From positions 1-64,000 of the forward strand of contig SUYI01000017.1 of assembly GCA_015060485.1 (NCBI GenBank): DNA of 64,000 nt. The letters run 5' to 3'. The DNA comes from Prevotella sp. (GTDB lineage Bacteria > Bacteroidota > Bacteroidia > Bacteroidales > Bacteroidaceae). The notes beneath the pieces are model-generated. The model saw only the letters and a list, made by a program, of their open reading frames with translations. It had not been told where the DNA came from and made no database searches. Positions 17,672 through 27,255 of the stretch are shown here, one piece after another; within the stretch, counting starts at the first letter, position 1, and the number at the start of each line of letters is the position of its first letter. Made by a program: the position numbers and the translations under genes.

Positions 17672-18154
17672 ATGGATATGAAAAAGAAAACTTTATTTTT
17701 GCCTTTTATGGCTCTATTATTTCTCACGGGGTGCTCAACAGCAGAAAGCGGGGTGTCGGTGGGAAACGTGCACAACACGGAATGTTCTTCTTCGTCAACG
17801 CGTTCCACACAGGCTGGCTCAGACGAGGGGGAGGACGTGCCGGAGATTCCCCGTCTGGCTATCAAACTGACTCGCCAGGGCAATAGCGTATTTGGCGAGT
17901 TCACGAACTACAAGATACACTGTTCACATGGAGACTTGTTTGTAGACTGCCAACAGACAGGCCAACAGCTGGACATCAACGTACGTGAGAAGAAGAGAAA
18001 TATGAGTGGCAACGTGAAAACGTGTCTCTGTTGGGTGAACATCTATTTCACGCTGTACGACGTGGAGGGCGACACGTTCCAATTGTCGTTGGACGGAAAG
18101 AATATGGGTGAAATATCATTCAAGGAGAGTAATGTCGTAGAGATCAACTATTGA
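17672..18154 (+). CDS. Small putative lipoprotein
   Basis: A 160-residue exported protein of unknown function. The chosen start (ATG at 17672, alternative at 17678) gives a signal peptide MDMKKKTLFLPFMALLFLTG with lipobox LTGC. A longer frame reaching back to 17522 would bury the signal peptide and run through the 25-bp repeat, so it was not used. A Ser/Thr/Glu-rich linker (about residues 30-58) is followed by a compact domain with several cysteines (IHCSHGD, FVDCQQ, KTCLCW). It stands alone and is followed by a strong hairpin. Confidence 0.65.
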   Translation: MDMKKKTLFLPFMALLFLTGCSTAESGVSVGNVHNTECSSSSTRSTQAGSDEGEDVPEIPRLAIKLTRQGNSVFGEFTNYKIHCSHGDLFVDCQQTGQQLDINVREKKRNMSGNVKTCLCWVNIYFTLYDVEGDTFQLSLDGKNMGEISFKESNVVEINY

Positions 18155-18252
18155 AAATCGGGGACTCTGAATGTGATTCACTTTGGAATCTACTGTGGAC
18201 CATCTGAAAGGAAACGAAGGATGAGACACCTGACGCCATATCGCCAAAACGA

Positions 18253-18288
18253 ACCATCCCTCTCCCCAGTGAGGGGGAGAGGGATGGT
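18253..18288 (+). terminator. GC-rich hairpin after the lipoprotein gene
   Basis: CCATCCCTCTCCCC (18254-18267) pairs with GGGGAGAGGGATGG (18274-18287) around a very short loop. There is no strong T run. It is probably the transcript end of the lipoprotein gene. Confidence 0.6.
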
Positions 18289-18392
18289 GTATGGATATAT
18301 ATTCTTACTTTATCAACTCGTCCAATTGCTCAACGAAAACTGCCGACAAGAAGTGAGGAATGTCAGAAAATTCGTAATGATTAAGAGCTGAA

Positions 18393-18457
18393 ATTGCGGG
18401 AATTAATAGTAGCGATTGCTAGCATTAATAGTAGCGATTGCGGGAATTAATAGCTGC
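18393..18457 (+). repeat. Three tandem 22-bp units
   Basis: Units at 18393-18414, 18415-18436 and 18437-18457. Each contains ATTAATAG, flanked by GCGATTGC or GCTAGC; the outer two share GCGGGAATTAATAG. No spacers are present, so this is not CRISPR. No function can be assigned. Confidence 0.75.
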
Positions 18458-18508
18458 AAGATCGCTCTCTAACGGGCCCGCTTCTGAATGTCCTTGGATT
18501 GACAGTGA

Positions 18509-18604
18509 GATTATAAACCGTTTGTCGGTCACCGCGACCTGGATCCGCAGAAGGACTGTCCGTGCTTCGATGTTGTCGCGGAATTCAGCAGCTTGTCCTT
18601 CTAA
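18509..18604 (+). pseudogene. C-terminal remnant of an N-acetylmuramoyl-L-alanine amidase
   Basis: After an in-frame TGA (18506-18508) the frame reads PFVGHRDLDPQKDCPCFDV and ends at TAA 18602-18604. GHRDL followed by CPCFDV is the zinc-ligand end of the amidase_2 proteins common in Bacteroidetes phage and mobile DNA. The upstream part is missing or scrambled, so this is a relic. Together with the 22-bp repeats it fills the 18.15-18.65 kb gap. Confidence 0.5.
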
Positions 18605-18609
18605 TGAAA

Positions 18610-18645
18610 CAAGAGGATGTGTCGAAAAAATGGCACATCCTCTTG
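18610..18645 (-). terminator. Terminator of the GH3 gene
   Basis: CAAGAGGATGTG (18610-18621) and CACATCCTCTTG (18634-18645) form a perfect 12-bp stem directly downstream (minus strand) of the GH3 stop codon. Confidence 0.8.
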
Positions 18646-18647
18646 AT

Positions 18648-21254
18648 TTACTTGATACTGACTTGTATTTTCTTTAAATCCTTGTCGGCACTCGACGAGC
18701 CTGTCATCAGTTCGTAGCGCCCGGGGAGGACACGCATGGTATTGGTCTTGGCGTCCCAGCCTTCGAAACGCGAGCGGGGGAAGTCGATGTCCACCGTCTT
18801 GCTCTCGCCAGGCTGCAGGTCGACGCGCTGGTAGGCTCGCAGCGTCTTCAGCGGACCTTCCTTGTCGGACAGGTTGCGCACGTACACCTGCACCACTTCC
18901 GTGCCCTGACGGGTTCCCGTATTCTTCACCGTCACGCGTACCTTATTATTCTTATACGCGGGTTGGCTGATGTCGAACGTCGTATAGCTCAGACCATAGC
19001 CGAAGGGGAACAGCGCCTCGCCCGTGTAGTAGCGGTAGGTGCGGTTCTTCATCGTGTAGTCGAGGAAGTCGGGCAGCTCGTCGGTGCTCTTATAGAACGT
19101 GACGGGCAGTTTGCCGCTGGGGTTGTAGTCGCCGAAGAGCACATCGGCCAGTGCCGCACCGCCAGCCTCGCCGGCGTACCACCACTGAACGATGGCGTCG
19201 CAGGTCTCGAGTTCAGGGGCGAGGGCCATCGCCGATCCCGAGCAGTTGACGAAAATGACGCGCTTGCCGGCCTCGTGCAGCATTTTCAGCACGTCGCGCT
19301 GGGCCTGCGGCAGTTCGATGCTGGTGCGGTCGCCACCCTTGAAACCGGGCTCGCTGACCTTCATCTCCTCACCTTCCAGGCTGGGCGAGATGCCGCCCAC
19401 GAACACGATGGTCTTTGTGTCACCAATCTGTGCCAGCAACTCCTGCGGCGTCGGACTAAGCTTCTTCTTGATGTCGAAGTTCAGCGTGCCGTAGCCCGTC
19501 TCCTGGACGTAGTCAATCTGTATGCGGTAGTGCTGTCCGGCCTTGACGGCCAGCTCCTTCTTGTCGCCCTGAATGCGGTGGCGCACCTTCCAGATGTCCA
19601 CCAGCGTGTCGCTGTTCACGATGAGGCGCAACTTGTCGTCGGCGCTGATATCGAAGATGAGTGTCTCGTCGGCGGTGGGTTTGAAGATGCCGTCGAGGCG
19701 TGCCGAGAAGTTCTCGAGGTTGACGCCCGGAGCAAACACCGTATTACCGCCGTTGCTCAGGTGTATGGGATTGCTGATGTTGACGGTGGTCACGGGCTGT
19801 CCCTTCATCTCGGTGTTGTTCCAGTAGATGGCCTGCATGCCCTGATAGCCCAGCGGACTCTCTACTTTGTCGTAGCGGCTCTCGAACGACTCGTTGCGCG
19901 TCAGTCCGCAGCCTTGGATGTATTTAACTTTGAAGTTTGAATTTTGAAGTTTGAATTTATTTTGGATACCCTCCAAAGCAGTAATGGTGCGGGTGGGATA
20001 GCCGGCATAGTTACCCCACATCATCACCGAGTCGTTGGCGTTGGGACCCATCACCACTAATTGACTATTTGACGATTGACTATTTACGATTGGCAGGATG
20101 CCATCGTTTTTCAGCAGTACGATGCCCTTCTGGGCCATTTCGTAAGCCAGCGCCTTGTGTTCCTTACCTGCCACGATGTCCTCGGGAATCTTCGTCCATG
20201 CATTCAGCTCGTCGCTGTCGAAGTCGCCCAGTTCGAAGCGTGCGATGAGCAGGCGTCGCAGGCTGCGGTCGAGGTCGCTCTCCTTGATGTCGCCGCGTAG
20301 GATGGCAGCGGGCAGGTTCTTATATTCCGAGCCGCACTCTACGTCAGTACCGCTGAGCACGGCTTTGGCAGATGCTGCGGCATTGTCTTTCGACACATTG
20401 TGCCAGCGGGGCAGAAAGTCGCGAATGGCTCCGCAGTCGCTGGTAATCAGGCCCTTGAAGCCCCAGATGTCGCGCAGGATATGCTGTTCGTAGCGGGCAT
20501 TGCCGCAACAGGGGTCGCCGTCGATGCGCTGGTAGGCGCACATCACCTCGGCCACCTGTCCGTCCTGCACCAGTGCCTTGAAGGCAGGCAGGTAGGTTTC
20601 CCACAGGTCACGCTCAGGCAGGTTCTCGATGTTGAAGGTGTGGCGGTTCCACTCCGGACCGCTATGTACGGCAAAGTGTTTGGCACAGGCCAGCAGCTTT
20701 TTGTAACCATTGCCAAGCCATTGTCCGTCGTAGGTCATGCCCTGCAGTCCGCGCACGACGGCCAGTCCCATCCGTGTTGTCAGGTAGGGGTCTTCGCCGT
20801 AGGTCTCCTGTCCGCGTCCCCATCGCGGGTCACGGAAGATGTTGATGTTGGGCGTCCAGAACGACAGGCTCTGGTAGCGTTGGATGTTGCCCGAGCGTTT
20901 GGCCTGCTGGGCTTTTACACGGGCTTCGTCGCTGACGGCGGTGAACACACGGTGCAGCAGTGCATCGTCCCACGAGGCAGCCATCGCCATGGTGATGGGG
21001 AACACGGTTGCAAAGCCGTTGCGCCCCACGCCGTGCAGCGCCTCGTTCCACCACTGGAACTGGGGAATGCCCAGCCGACTGATGGCCGGCGAGGTGTCCA
21101 TCATGAGTTTCACTTTCTCGTCCAGTGTCAGGCGAGCCAACAGGTCGTCGGCCCGTTGTTCGGCAGTGAGGCTCGTATCCTGGTAGGGCAGCGTCTGCGC
21201 CGTCAGCCCACCCATTGTCATGGCCAACCATGTAGCAAATAGTAGTTTTTTCAT
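18648..21254 (-). CDS. Secreted family GH3 glycoside hydrolase (beta-xylosidase/beta-glucosidase type)
   Basis: An 868-residue exported retaining glycosidase. The signal peptide is MKKLLFATWLAMTMGGLTAQ. The GH3 N-terminal domain has the substrate-site segment CAKHFAVHSGPEWNRH (about residues 190-205) and the nucleophile Asp273 in LITSDCGAI. A PA14-type insert (about residues 470-600) splits the C-terminal domain, and a fibronectin-III-like domain ends the protein. The PA14 form and sequence resemble Prevotella xylosidases; the exact substrate cannot be fixed from sequence. Two stretches of the coding DNA (19924-19958 and 20061-20093) are 7-bp-period repeats, giving Asn/Ser/Lys-rich loops. It lies 25 bp downstream of the regulator gene and is probably cotranscribed with it. 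Confidence 0.85.
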   Translation of the reverse strand: MKKLLFATWLAMTMGGLTAQTLPYQDTSLTAEQRADDLLARLTLDEKVKLMMDTSPAISRLGIPQFQWWNEALHGVGRNGFATVFPITMAMAASWDDALLHRVFTAVSDEARVKAQQAKRSGNIQRYQSLSFWTPNINIFRDPRWGRGQETYGEDPYLTTRMGLAVVRGLQGMTYDGQWLGNGYKKLLACAKHFAVHSGPEWNRHTFNIENLPERDLWETYLPAFKALVQDGQVAEVMCAYQRIDGDPCCGNARYEQHILRDIWGFKGLITSDCGAIRDFLPRWHNVSKDNAAASAKAVLSGTDVECGSEYKNLPAAILRGDIKESDLDRSLRRLLIARFELGDFDSDELNAWTKIPEDIVAGKEHKALAYEMAQKGIVLLKNDGILPIVNSQSSNSQLVVMGPNANDSVMMWGNYAGYPTRTITALEGIQNKFKLQNSNFKVKYIQGCGLTRNESFESRYDKVESPLGYQGMQAIYWNNTEMKGQPVTTVNISNPIHLSNGGNTVFAPGVNLENFSARLDGIFKPTADETLIFDISADDKLRLIVNSDTLVDIWKVRHRIQGDKKELAVKAGQHYRIQIDYVQETGYGTLNFDIKKKLSPTPQELLAQIGDTKTIVFVGGISPSLEGEEMKVSEPGFKGGDRTSIELPQAQRDVLKMLHEAGKRVIFVNCSGSAMALAPELETCDAIVQWWYAGEAGGAALADVLFGDYNPSGKLPVTFYKSTDELPDFLDYTMKNRTYRYYTGEALFPFGYGLSYTTFDISQPAYKNNKVRVTVKNTGTRQGTEVVQVYVRNLSDKEGPLKTLRAYQRVDLQPGESKTVDIDFPRSRFEGWDAKTNTMRVLPGRYELMTGSSSADKDLKKIQVSIK
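19924..19958 (-). repeat. Heptamer repeat inside the GH3 gene, locus A
   Basis: Plus-strand units TTAACTT, TGAAGTT, TGAATTT, TGAAGTT, TGAATTT. It is translated as a Lys/Asn/Phe-rich loop before the PA14 insert. Confidence 0.85.
20061..20093 (-). repeat. Heptamer repeat inside the GH3 gene, locus B
   Basis: Plus-strand words TTGACTA, TTTGACGA, TTGACTA, TTTACGA, TTGG. It is translated as a Ser/Asn/Gln-rich loop just before VVMGPNAND. Confidence 0.8.
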
Positions 21255-21279
21255 CTTGTTATTGTTTAGTTATTATTTC

Positions 21280-23742
21280 TTATTTTTTCTCGTTCCTGTA
21301 TTCTGAAGGAGTTTTGCCCGTTTGTCGCTTAAAGCACTTGGCAAAATATTTTGGGTCAGCAAACCCTACAGCATATGCTATTTCTGATATGCTCATCCTG
21401 CTCTTGGCTATCAATTGTTCGGCTCGTTGCATACGTACCTGTCGCAGGAAGTCGCTGGGCGAGACACCCATCAGTTTCTTTATTTTGCCGTAGAGCACAC
21501 TGCGGCTGATGCCAATAGCGTCGGTCATTTGGTCCATTTTCAGGTCCTCGTCAGCTATGTGCTGCTCAATATAGCACATGAGTTGGTTCATCATTTTCTC
21601 GTCAGGATTTTCTATAACAGGTTCCGATAGCGTGTATTTTTCTTCGCTGGACTCCGACTGCCTGTTGCTCAGTTCCCTATACTGCCGGAGGATGTTCTCC
21701 AGTCGCTGCTCACGTTCGCGTTCGTGTTGGCGGTGACGCATATAGCGCACGACAGACCATGTTGACAGGGCAATCACCAGTAACAGGAGTATGATGCGTA
21801 TCCATGTGCGTTCCCAGAGCATGGGCGTCACCTCGATGACCAGTGTCGTCTCGTTGTCGACCCAGACGCCATCGCCATTGGTACTCCTCACCACCAGTAT
21901 ATGCCGTCCGGGCGACAGATTGCTGAATGCGATACGCGGTGTAGAGCCGATGTAGTTCCATTGCTCGCTGTTGTCCATGCGGTAGGCATACTGCACAAGG
22001 TAATTGTCGCTATAGTCTATGGCAGCGAAGGTCACTATCAGGCTGCGCTGGTCGGGAGTGAGTGTCAGCGATGGTCTGTAGAGCAGTGGACGGCTGGTGC
22101 GTTCGCCCTGAAAGAGTAGTCCTGTGAATACGATGTCGGGCCTGTAGTGGCTGGGGTCCATGTCTTGTGGTGCAAAGGTCACTATGCCGTTGTTGGCAGG
22201 CAACCATATATTCCCCTTCGTGTCGATAGCCGACATTCCTTCAGCCATCTCTTTTTCACCAGCCATGCTATTGATGCCATAGCGTACGATTTGCTGTGTC
22301 TTGGTCAGGTAGCATTCTATCGTCATGTCGCGACAAATCCAGATGTTACCATTCTTGTCTTCGGTCAGCGACTGCACGTTGCCTGCCGTTGCGTTGAGTT
22401 CGTCCGTCCAGCTGAAGTGCGGATTGCCTGAACGCAGGCTGCTGAGTTCGGCCTGCTGTATGCCACCGCCCAATGTGGCAATATATGCTGTGCCGTTTTG
22501 AGTTACGAGAGTCTGCATCACGTCGTTCGTGCGTAGCGATGTTTCACTACCCTGTTCTTGGCAGATGGTGTGCATCTTCAATGTGCTCCAGTCGGATGCC
22601 CCTTTAGTGTTGGTGGTCAGCAGTCCTGACGTGGTTGATGCTATAACGAACCCATCGGTAGTGTGCGTGATGCGGCGCACCTTGTGGAACAGCTCTTTGG
22701 GATATTGTTTCAGCAGGTTGTCACGGTGTATAAAACGGAGAGAACCATTTTCCGCTATGTTTATGCCGCCGCCAAAGGTAGCTATCCAGATGTTTCCTGC
22801 GGCATCTTCATCGAAATCATAGATTTCATCGCAGTTAATGCTATAGGCATTGCTACTGTCAGGCATGATATGGTTCATGTTCCCCTGGGCATCAATGATG
22901 TATGCGCCGTCGCCTTTGGTGCCTATCCATAAGCGACGCTGAGAATCTTCAAAAAGGGCATAGATTTGTCGGGAAAAACGCACGCCGTCGCTCACGATGT
23001 TACCTTGCTGGCTAAGCCATCCGTTCAGCCGTCCCTCACCATCGAAGACAGCTATATAGCCCTCCATGGTGCCAGCCCACACCTGTCCGTCGCGTCGGCA
23101 ACAGACAGAACGTACCCTTTCGCCAGCCCTGACATTTACAAACTGCGTACGCTGCTTGTCGATGCTTAAGCGCGACAGTCCATTTGGCGAATTGAACCAT
23201 AGGTTTTGCTGACCATCCACGAAATGGTGCTCCACTTTGGGCAGCATGTCGCCATCGTGGCCTACGAGCGTTACCATGTTGTCAAGTCGCAGCCTGTTGT
23301 CGTCTGTAATCTGCCATCCGTGTCCGCTGGTGGCATGGACCTTCATGACATGCTCCATGGGGTAGTTTATTTCAACATTCTTGGAATCGGGCAGCGAATG
23401 ATATTGGCATGTATGGGTGTCGAACAGATAGAACTTGTTGTCGTGCGTATAAAGCCATATGTTGTCTATGCTGTCAATGCGTATCTTGTCAATGCGGTTT
23501 GTGGTCAGCATGTCGCTGCCGTCATTGGGTGTCTTGAACGTGGTGAACCGATAACCATCATAGCAGCACAATCCGTTCCAGGTTGCTATCCACATCAGTC
23601 CGTGGCTGTCTTGCTCCATGCAGGAGATGTTGTTCGAAGGCAGGCCGTCACGCGTGTTGAAAGTTTGCATATAACAATATTCCTGACCCGCTGCGGCGAG
23701 GGCATAGCAGTATGTAAGTATTGTTAGTAGTTGTCGTATCAT
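21280..23742 (-). CDS. Membrane sensor with beta-propeller, Y_Y_Y and AraC domains, without kinase domains
   Basis: An 820-residue one-protein regulator. The signal peptide begins MIRQLLTILTYCYALAAAG. Periplasmic two-component-propeller repeats follow (for example GLMWIATWNGL, RLWIGTKGDGAY, NIWIATFGGGI), then a Y_Y_Y domain, a single membrane span (about residues 655-675) and a cytoplasmic charged linker leading to a C-terminal AraC HTH (GISRSVLYGKIKKLMGVSPSDF and SEIAYAVGFADPKYFAKCFKR). The HisKA, HATPase and receiver domains of a normal hybrid two-component system are absent. Start chosen at 23742 because the promoter at 23782-23813 would leave almost no leader for the ATG at 23766. It lies between pectinesterase and GH3 and probably senses a glycan fragment. 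Confidence 0.82.
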   Translation of the reverse strand: MIRQLLTILTYCYALAAAGQEYCYMQTFNTRDGLPSNNISCMEQDSHGLMWIATWNGLCCYDGYRFTTFKTPNDGSDMLTTNRIDKIRIDSIDNIWLYTHDNKFYLFDTHTCQYHSLPDSKNVEINYPMEHVMKVHATSGHGWQITDDNRLRLDNMVTLVGHDGDMLPKVEHHFVDGQQNLWFNSPNGLSRLSIDKQRTQFVNVRAGERVRSVCCRRDGQVWAGTMEGYIAVFDGEGRLNGWLSQQGNIVSDGVRFSRQIYALFEDSQRRLWIGTKGDGAYIIDAQGNMNHIMPDSSNAYSINCDEIYDFDEDAAGNIWIATFGGGINIAENGSLRFIHRDNLLKQYPKELFHKVRRITHTTDGFVIASTTSGLLTTNTKGASDWSTLKMHTICQEQGSETSLRTNDVMQTLVTQNGTAYIATLGGGIQQAELSSLRSGNPHFSWTDELNATAGNVQSLTEDKNGNIWICRDMTIECYLTKTQQIVRYGINSMAGEKEMAEGMSAIDTKGNIWLPANNGIVTFAPQDMDPSHYRPDIVFTGLLFQGERTSRPLLYRPSLTLTPDQRSLIVTFAAIDYSDNYLVQYAYRMDNSEQWNYIGSTPRIAFSNLSPGRHILVVRSTNGDGVWVDNETTLVIEVTPMLWERTWIRIILLLLVIALSTWSVVRYMRHRQHEREREQRLENILRQYRELSNRQSESSEEKYTLSEPVIENPDEKMMNQLMCYIEQHIADEDLKMDQMTDAIGISRSVLYGKIKKLMGVSPSDFLRQVRMQRAEQLIAKSRMSISEIAYAVGFADPKYFAKCFKRQTGKTPSEYRNEKK

Positions 23743-23781
23743 AGATGCAGCACCGCCCCGTTCCATTCAGAAGCGATGCTG

Positions 23782-23813
23782 CAAAGATACGAATAAGTAA
23801 TTGAATGAGCAAA
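23782..23813 (-). promoter_or_regulatory. Promoter of the AraC-type sensor gene
   Basis: Minus strand: TTTG (23810-23813), a 20-bp spacer, then TATCTTTG (23782-23789). A full match to the Bacteroidetes primary-sigma consensus. Confidence 0.8.
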
Positions 23814-23866
23814 AAAATGAAGTGAATTTTTTCACAATCTTGACCTTAATGGTCGAGCTTGTTCAC

Positions 23867-26800
23867 TTACTTAATCACAACCTTTTTGCCATTCACAATG
23901 ACCAGACCCTTGTGAGACGACGTGACGCGCTGTCCTGCGAGATTGTAACGTGTCTCCTGACTTGGCTTCGTTCCTGTTACCACGTCAATGCCGGTGCTTG
24001 TCACCTCTATGGCAGTCTCCTCCGTGCTCAGTCCACCCATCTCGTTGGCCGTGCGCAGGGTGTAGGTACCTATCTCGCTGACAGTGAACGAGTTCTCTGC
24101 GGTGTTGCCCACGTACTTGCCGTCCTTGAAGATGACGGTGCAACGCACCTGCGGGTCGTTTTCCCATGAGATGATGCTGCCCTCGGCCTTGGCCTTCGGA
24201 GCCTTGGTGAGCTGTGTGTAGTCGGTGGGCAGCCATCCGTCAGTACCACTCAGCACGTTCATGATGGTGAAGTTCTTGGCCTCCTCGGCAGTAATCACGG
24301 GTACATACTGGTTAGTGCTTGTGGGCGAGTTGCCACGCACGCTGAGGTCTATCTCGTTGCCGTCCTTGTCAACGGAACCATACTCATAGAATCGGGTCGG
24401 CAGGTTACTCATCGAAGTGTAGCCGTTGTCAGAAGGCAGTATCATCATCTTGGTGAACAGGTAGTAGGTGGCGGGATAGTTCTGCCAGGGACGGCTCAGG
24501 GCATAGTCGCCCTTGTCCTTCATCGTGGCCCCGTTGCCAGCCTCGGCACGGTCGATGGTGCAGTGGCTGAACACGTATCCCCACTTGGTGGTGCTGGTGG
24601 TTGAAGGTGCGGAGATGACGCTGCCCGGCCCTTCCAAGATGAGTTCACACTGGTCGTAGAATTGGTCGCCGCCGCCGCAGATGAAATCGACGGTACCCTG
24701 TATGCGGCAGTGGTCGAAGTAGCTGCGCTCACCCGTCACCTGCGTGTCTTGTTGCGACTGCATACAGACATTCTTCATGATGCTCTTGTTGCCGCCGTAG
24801 ATGGCCACGCCGACACCCTTGCGGGCTGCAGCCCTGTAGTCGAGGTCGTTGCGTGCCGTCAGGTCTTGCAAGTAGAATCCCTCGCGGTCGCGGATGTTCA
24901 GGATGGGGTTCGATATGCCGGTACGCGTGCCGTGCAGCACGACGCCGTCACGGCTCTGACCGATAAGCGACACGTTGCCTCGGTTGATGCGCTGCTCGTT
25001 GTTCTCGCCAAAGTCATAGTCGCCGTCCTTCAGGAAAATGGTGACGCGCTCTAAGGTTTTGACGGTACTTGAACCCAGTTCTTTGATAACAGCTGAGAAC
25101 TCCTCGGCACTGCCTACCACGTAGTCGAAGGCCTTTTTGGTGACTGGTACCTGTGCTGCTGTAGCAAAGTTGACGACGATGTCTTCTGTGGTTTTGTTGC
25201 CGAACAGGTCTTCGGCTGCTCCGGCGGGAATGGTGAACGTGTACGCCTGTTCGTAGTCCAGGCCCGTGATGCCGTAGTTCAGCGTTGTACCGCCGTCGGC
25301 ATGTATTTCCTCATCATTGAATACGACGTTCGAAGGAGACATCTCACGGTCGAAGGTCACACTAACCATGACGTGATTGTTGATAGGCTCTGCCGAGAGC
25401 TTCATGACCTTCGGAGTAGTGCCGGGGTTAGTCTTCTCGATGACCAAGCGGAACTGTGCGTAGGGCTGGTTGCCGCCAGTAATGGTAAAGGCTATGGGTG
25501 CACCAGGCTGGTGGTTCTCGACCACGACTGTCACATTATCCTTTCCACCACGCGTATAGCCGTGCTTGGTGGGTACGCGGAAGGTGGTCCCCTCTGACGA
25601 GATGGCTGTCAGGCCTTCGCCGTCGCCATAGTTGGCACCATACTTCTCTAACGTGAAGGTCTTGACCACCACACCGCCAGGCACTTCCAACAGGTTGTCG
25701 GCAGCGTTGAACTTAAACTGCTGTCCGCCCCATCCGTCGAGGCTCGTGGTGCGCAGGGTGTAGAGTCCGTCGGTCCAGCCGTCAGTCCACTGGCCTTCAG
25801 GTACGTAGGCCGCCTTGCCGTCGGCACTATAGGTAATAGAATATTCCTCGTCCTTCTCACCTTTCTCATAAATATAGACCCCACCGACGTTCAGTGTAAA
25901 GGTGCGGTCAATGCCCTTCAGCAGGAATGTAGCCACACCGCTCTCGTAGGTTGATGTGACCTCGGCCTGTGTACCATCATTGAATGTAGCGGTGACGGTA
26001 GGTATGGCCGTATAGATGTTGTCATTGAAGGTCGCCGTACCGTTGGCACTGGTGTTCAGTGCATTACGTAGGTTAGCCGTAGCTGTCACGCCGTCGATAG
26101 TCAGAGTGCGTATTTGCAGTTCGCCGGCATGGAACAGTCGCAAAGTATAGCGTGTCTTGTCTGCAATGGCACCGTCGGTAGCCGTCAGTTGCAGCGTCAC
26201 TATATAGGAATTGTTGGGGCGCGGTGTCTCGACGGTGAATGTTCCGTCGGCATTGGCGGTCACGTCCACCTCGTCACCATTGTCCTCCTCTTCGGCAGTG
26301 ACCTTTAGGGTGGCGTTCTCTACGTTCACCGTCATAGTGGCAGTGGCCTCAGTGTATGTCTTGGGCAGTCGCAATTCGAAGTCCTGCTTGTCGGCGGCTG
26401 TAGCTGTATATTCGCCAATGGCGATGCCCGTAATCCGTGCCAGATTGGCCGTGAACACACCGCGTAGCCACACGTCGTCCAAGTCGAACTGGTTGTCGCC
26501 ATTCACGTTGTTGCCGGCACCTTTCCAGTTCTTGGCAGGAAAGATGCGGACGTAAGCCTTCTCTTGCCCACCAATTGGCAGCGCGACGGTCTGGTTCACC
26601 CAGCGATTGTAGCTGGCACCGGTCAGGTATTCGTCGCCTACCACGGTCCATGAGGTTTTGTCGGTGGAATAAGCGATGGCATAGTACTGCTCGGCACTGT
26701 TGTGGCCAGCGGCCTTCAATTCCAGTTCCATGTCCTGCTGGTAGTTTTTGGTGTTGGCCTCTATCTCAAAATAGTTGTATGGGTTCTGGTAGCCGTAGCT

Positions 26801-27241
26801 CAGCCCGTCGGGGAATGCTGTCGTGTTACCGCCGTAGGTGAAGCTCGTGCTGAGTTCAACAGATGTGGGTACGGGTGAGGTCATGTGTAGAGCGGCACCA
26901 TCGCAGCTGATAGCGCTCACCTCGTGATAGGCACCTTTGTTGTCTTGAGCACTGACCTGATTGGCCTGCGTGGCGATGGTGGGGCGATGCGCCTTCAGGG
27001 TAGCATCGTCAGTAGATAGGAATGTTTCGTCGGCCTTCAACAGCACATCGTGCAGGTTGACGCTGCCATTGCCGGTAATGGCTTTACCATTGGGCGTTCC
27101 TATGCCGTTGGCAATGCTGTATTCGTAGTTGAACGACCAGTGGGCGAAGGTTGTCTCTGTCTGGGCTTGAATGTTCGTCAAAGCGAAAGGCAGGACTGCC
27201 AAAAGCAGCCCTACCTTCTTGGTGAAGAAATTTTTACTCAT
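23867..27241 (-). CDS. Large secreted pectinesterase
   Basis: A 1124-residue exported enzyme predicted to demethylate homogalacturonan. The signal peptide MSKNFFTKKVGLLLAVLPFALTNIQAQ supports a start at 27241 rather than 27253. A long N-terminal region of beta-sandwich modules (about residues 25-740) is followed by the right-handed beta-helix CE8 domain (about 745-1050), which contains QSQQDTQV, GTVDFICGGG and LSRPW, the usual active-site segments. The last 30 residues (YNLAGQRV then GLVIVNGKKVV) match a tail shared by two neighbouring secreted proteins. It starts 14 bp after the upstream gene, so the two form an operon. Confidence 0.85.
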   Translation of the reverse strand: MSKNFFTKKVGLLLAVLPFALTNIQAQTETTFAHWSFNYEYSIANGIGTPNGKAITGNGSVNLHDVLLKADETFLSTDDATLKAHRPTIATQANQVSAQDNKGAYHEVSAISCDGAALHMTSPVPTSVELSTSFTYGGNTTAFPDGLSYGYQNPYNYFEIEANTKNYQQDMELELKAAGHNSAEQYYAIAYSTDKTSWTVVGDEYLTGASYNRWVNQTVALPIGGQEKAYVRIFPAKNWKGAGNNVNGDNQFDLDDVWLRGVFTANLARITGIAIGEYTATAADKQDFELRLPKTYTEATATMTVNVENATLKVTAEEEDNGDEVDVTANADGTFTVETPRPNNSYIVTLQLTATDGAIADKTRYTLRLFHAGELQIRTLTIDGVTATANLRNALNTSANGTATFNDNIYTAIPTVTATFNDGTQAEVTSTYESGVATFLLKGIDRTFTLNVGGVYIYEKGEKDEEYSITYSADGKAAYVPEGQWTDGWTDGLYTLRTTSLDGWGGQQFKFNAADNLLEVPGGVVVKTFTLEKYGANYGDGEGLTAISSEGTTFRVPTKHGYTRGGKDNVTVVVENHQPGAPIAFTITGGNQPYAQFRLVIEKTNPGTTPKVMKLSAEPINNHVMVSVTFDREMSPSNVVFNDEEIHADGGTTLNYGITGLDYEQAYTFTIPAGAAEDLFGNKTTEDIVVNFATAAQVPVTKKAFDYVVGSAEEFSAVIKELGSSTVKTLERVTIFLKDGDYDFGENNEQRINRGNVSLIGQSRDGVVLHGTRTGISNPILNIRDREGFYLQDLTARNDLDYRAAARKGVGVAIYGGNKSIMKNVCMQSQQDTQVTGERSYFDHCRIQGTVDFICGGGDQFYDQCELILEGPGSVISAPSTTSTTKWGYVFSHCTIDRAEAGNGATMKDKGDYALSRPWQNYPATYYLFTKMMILPSDNGYTSMSNLPTRFYEYGSVDKDGNEIDLSVRGNSPTSTNQYVPVITAEEAKNFTIMNVLSGTDGWLPTDYTQLTKAPKAKAEGSIISWENDPQVRCTVIFKDGKYVGNTAENSFTVSEIGTYTLRTANEMGGLSTEETAIEVTSTGIDVVTGTKPSQETRYNLAGQRVTSSHKGLVIVNGKKVVIK

Positions 27242-27255
27242 AAAACAAACCATAC

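Noticed and set aside
18393..18457. CRISPR array
   Set aside because: Units are directly adjacent with no spacers, and no cas genes are present in the window.
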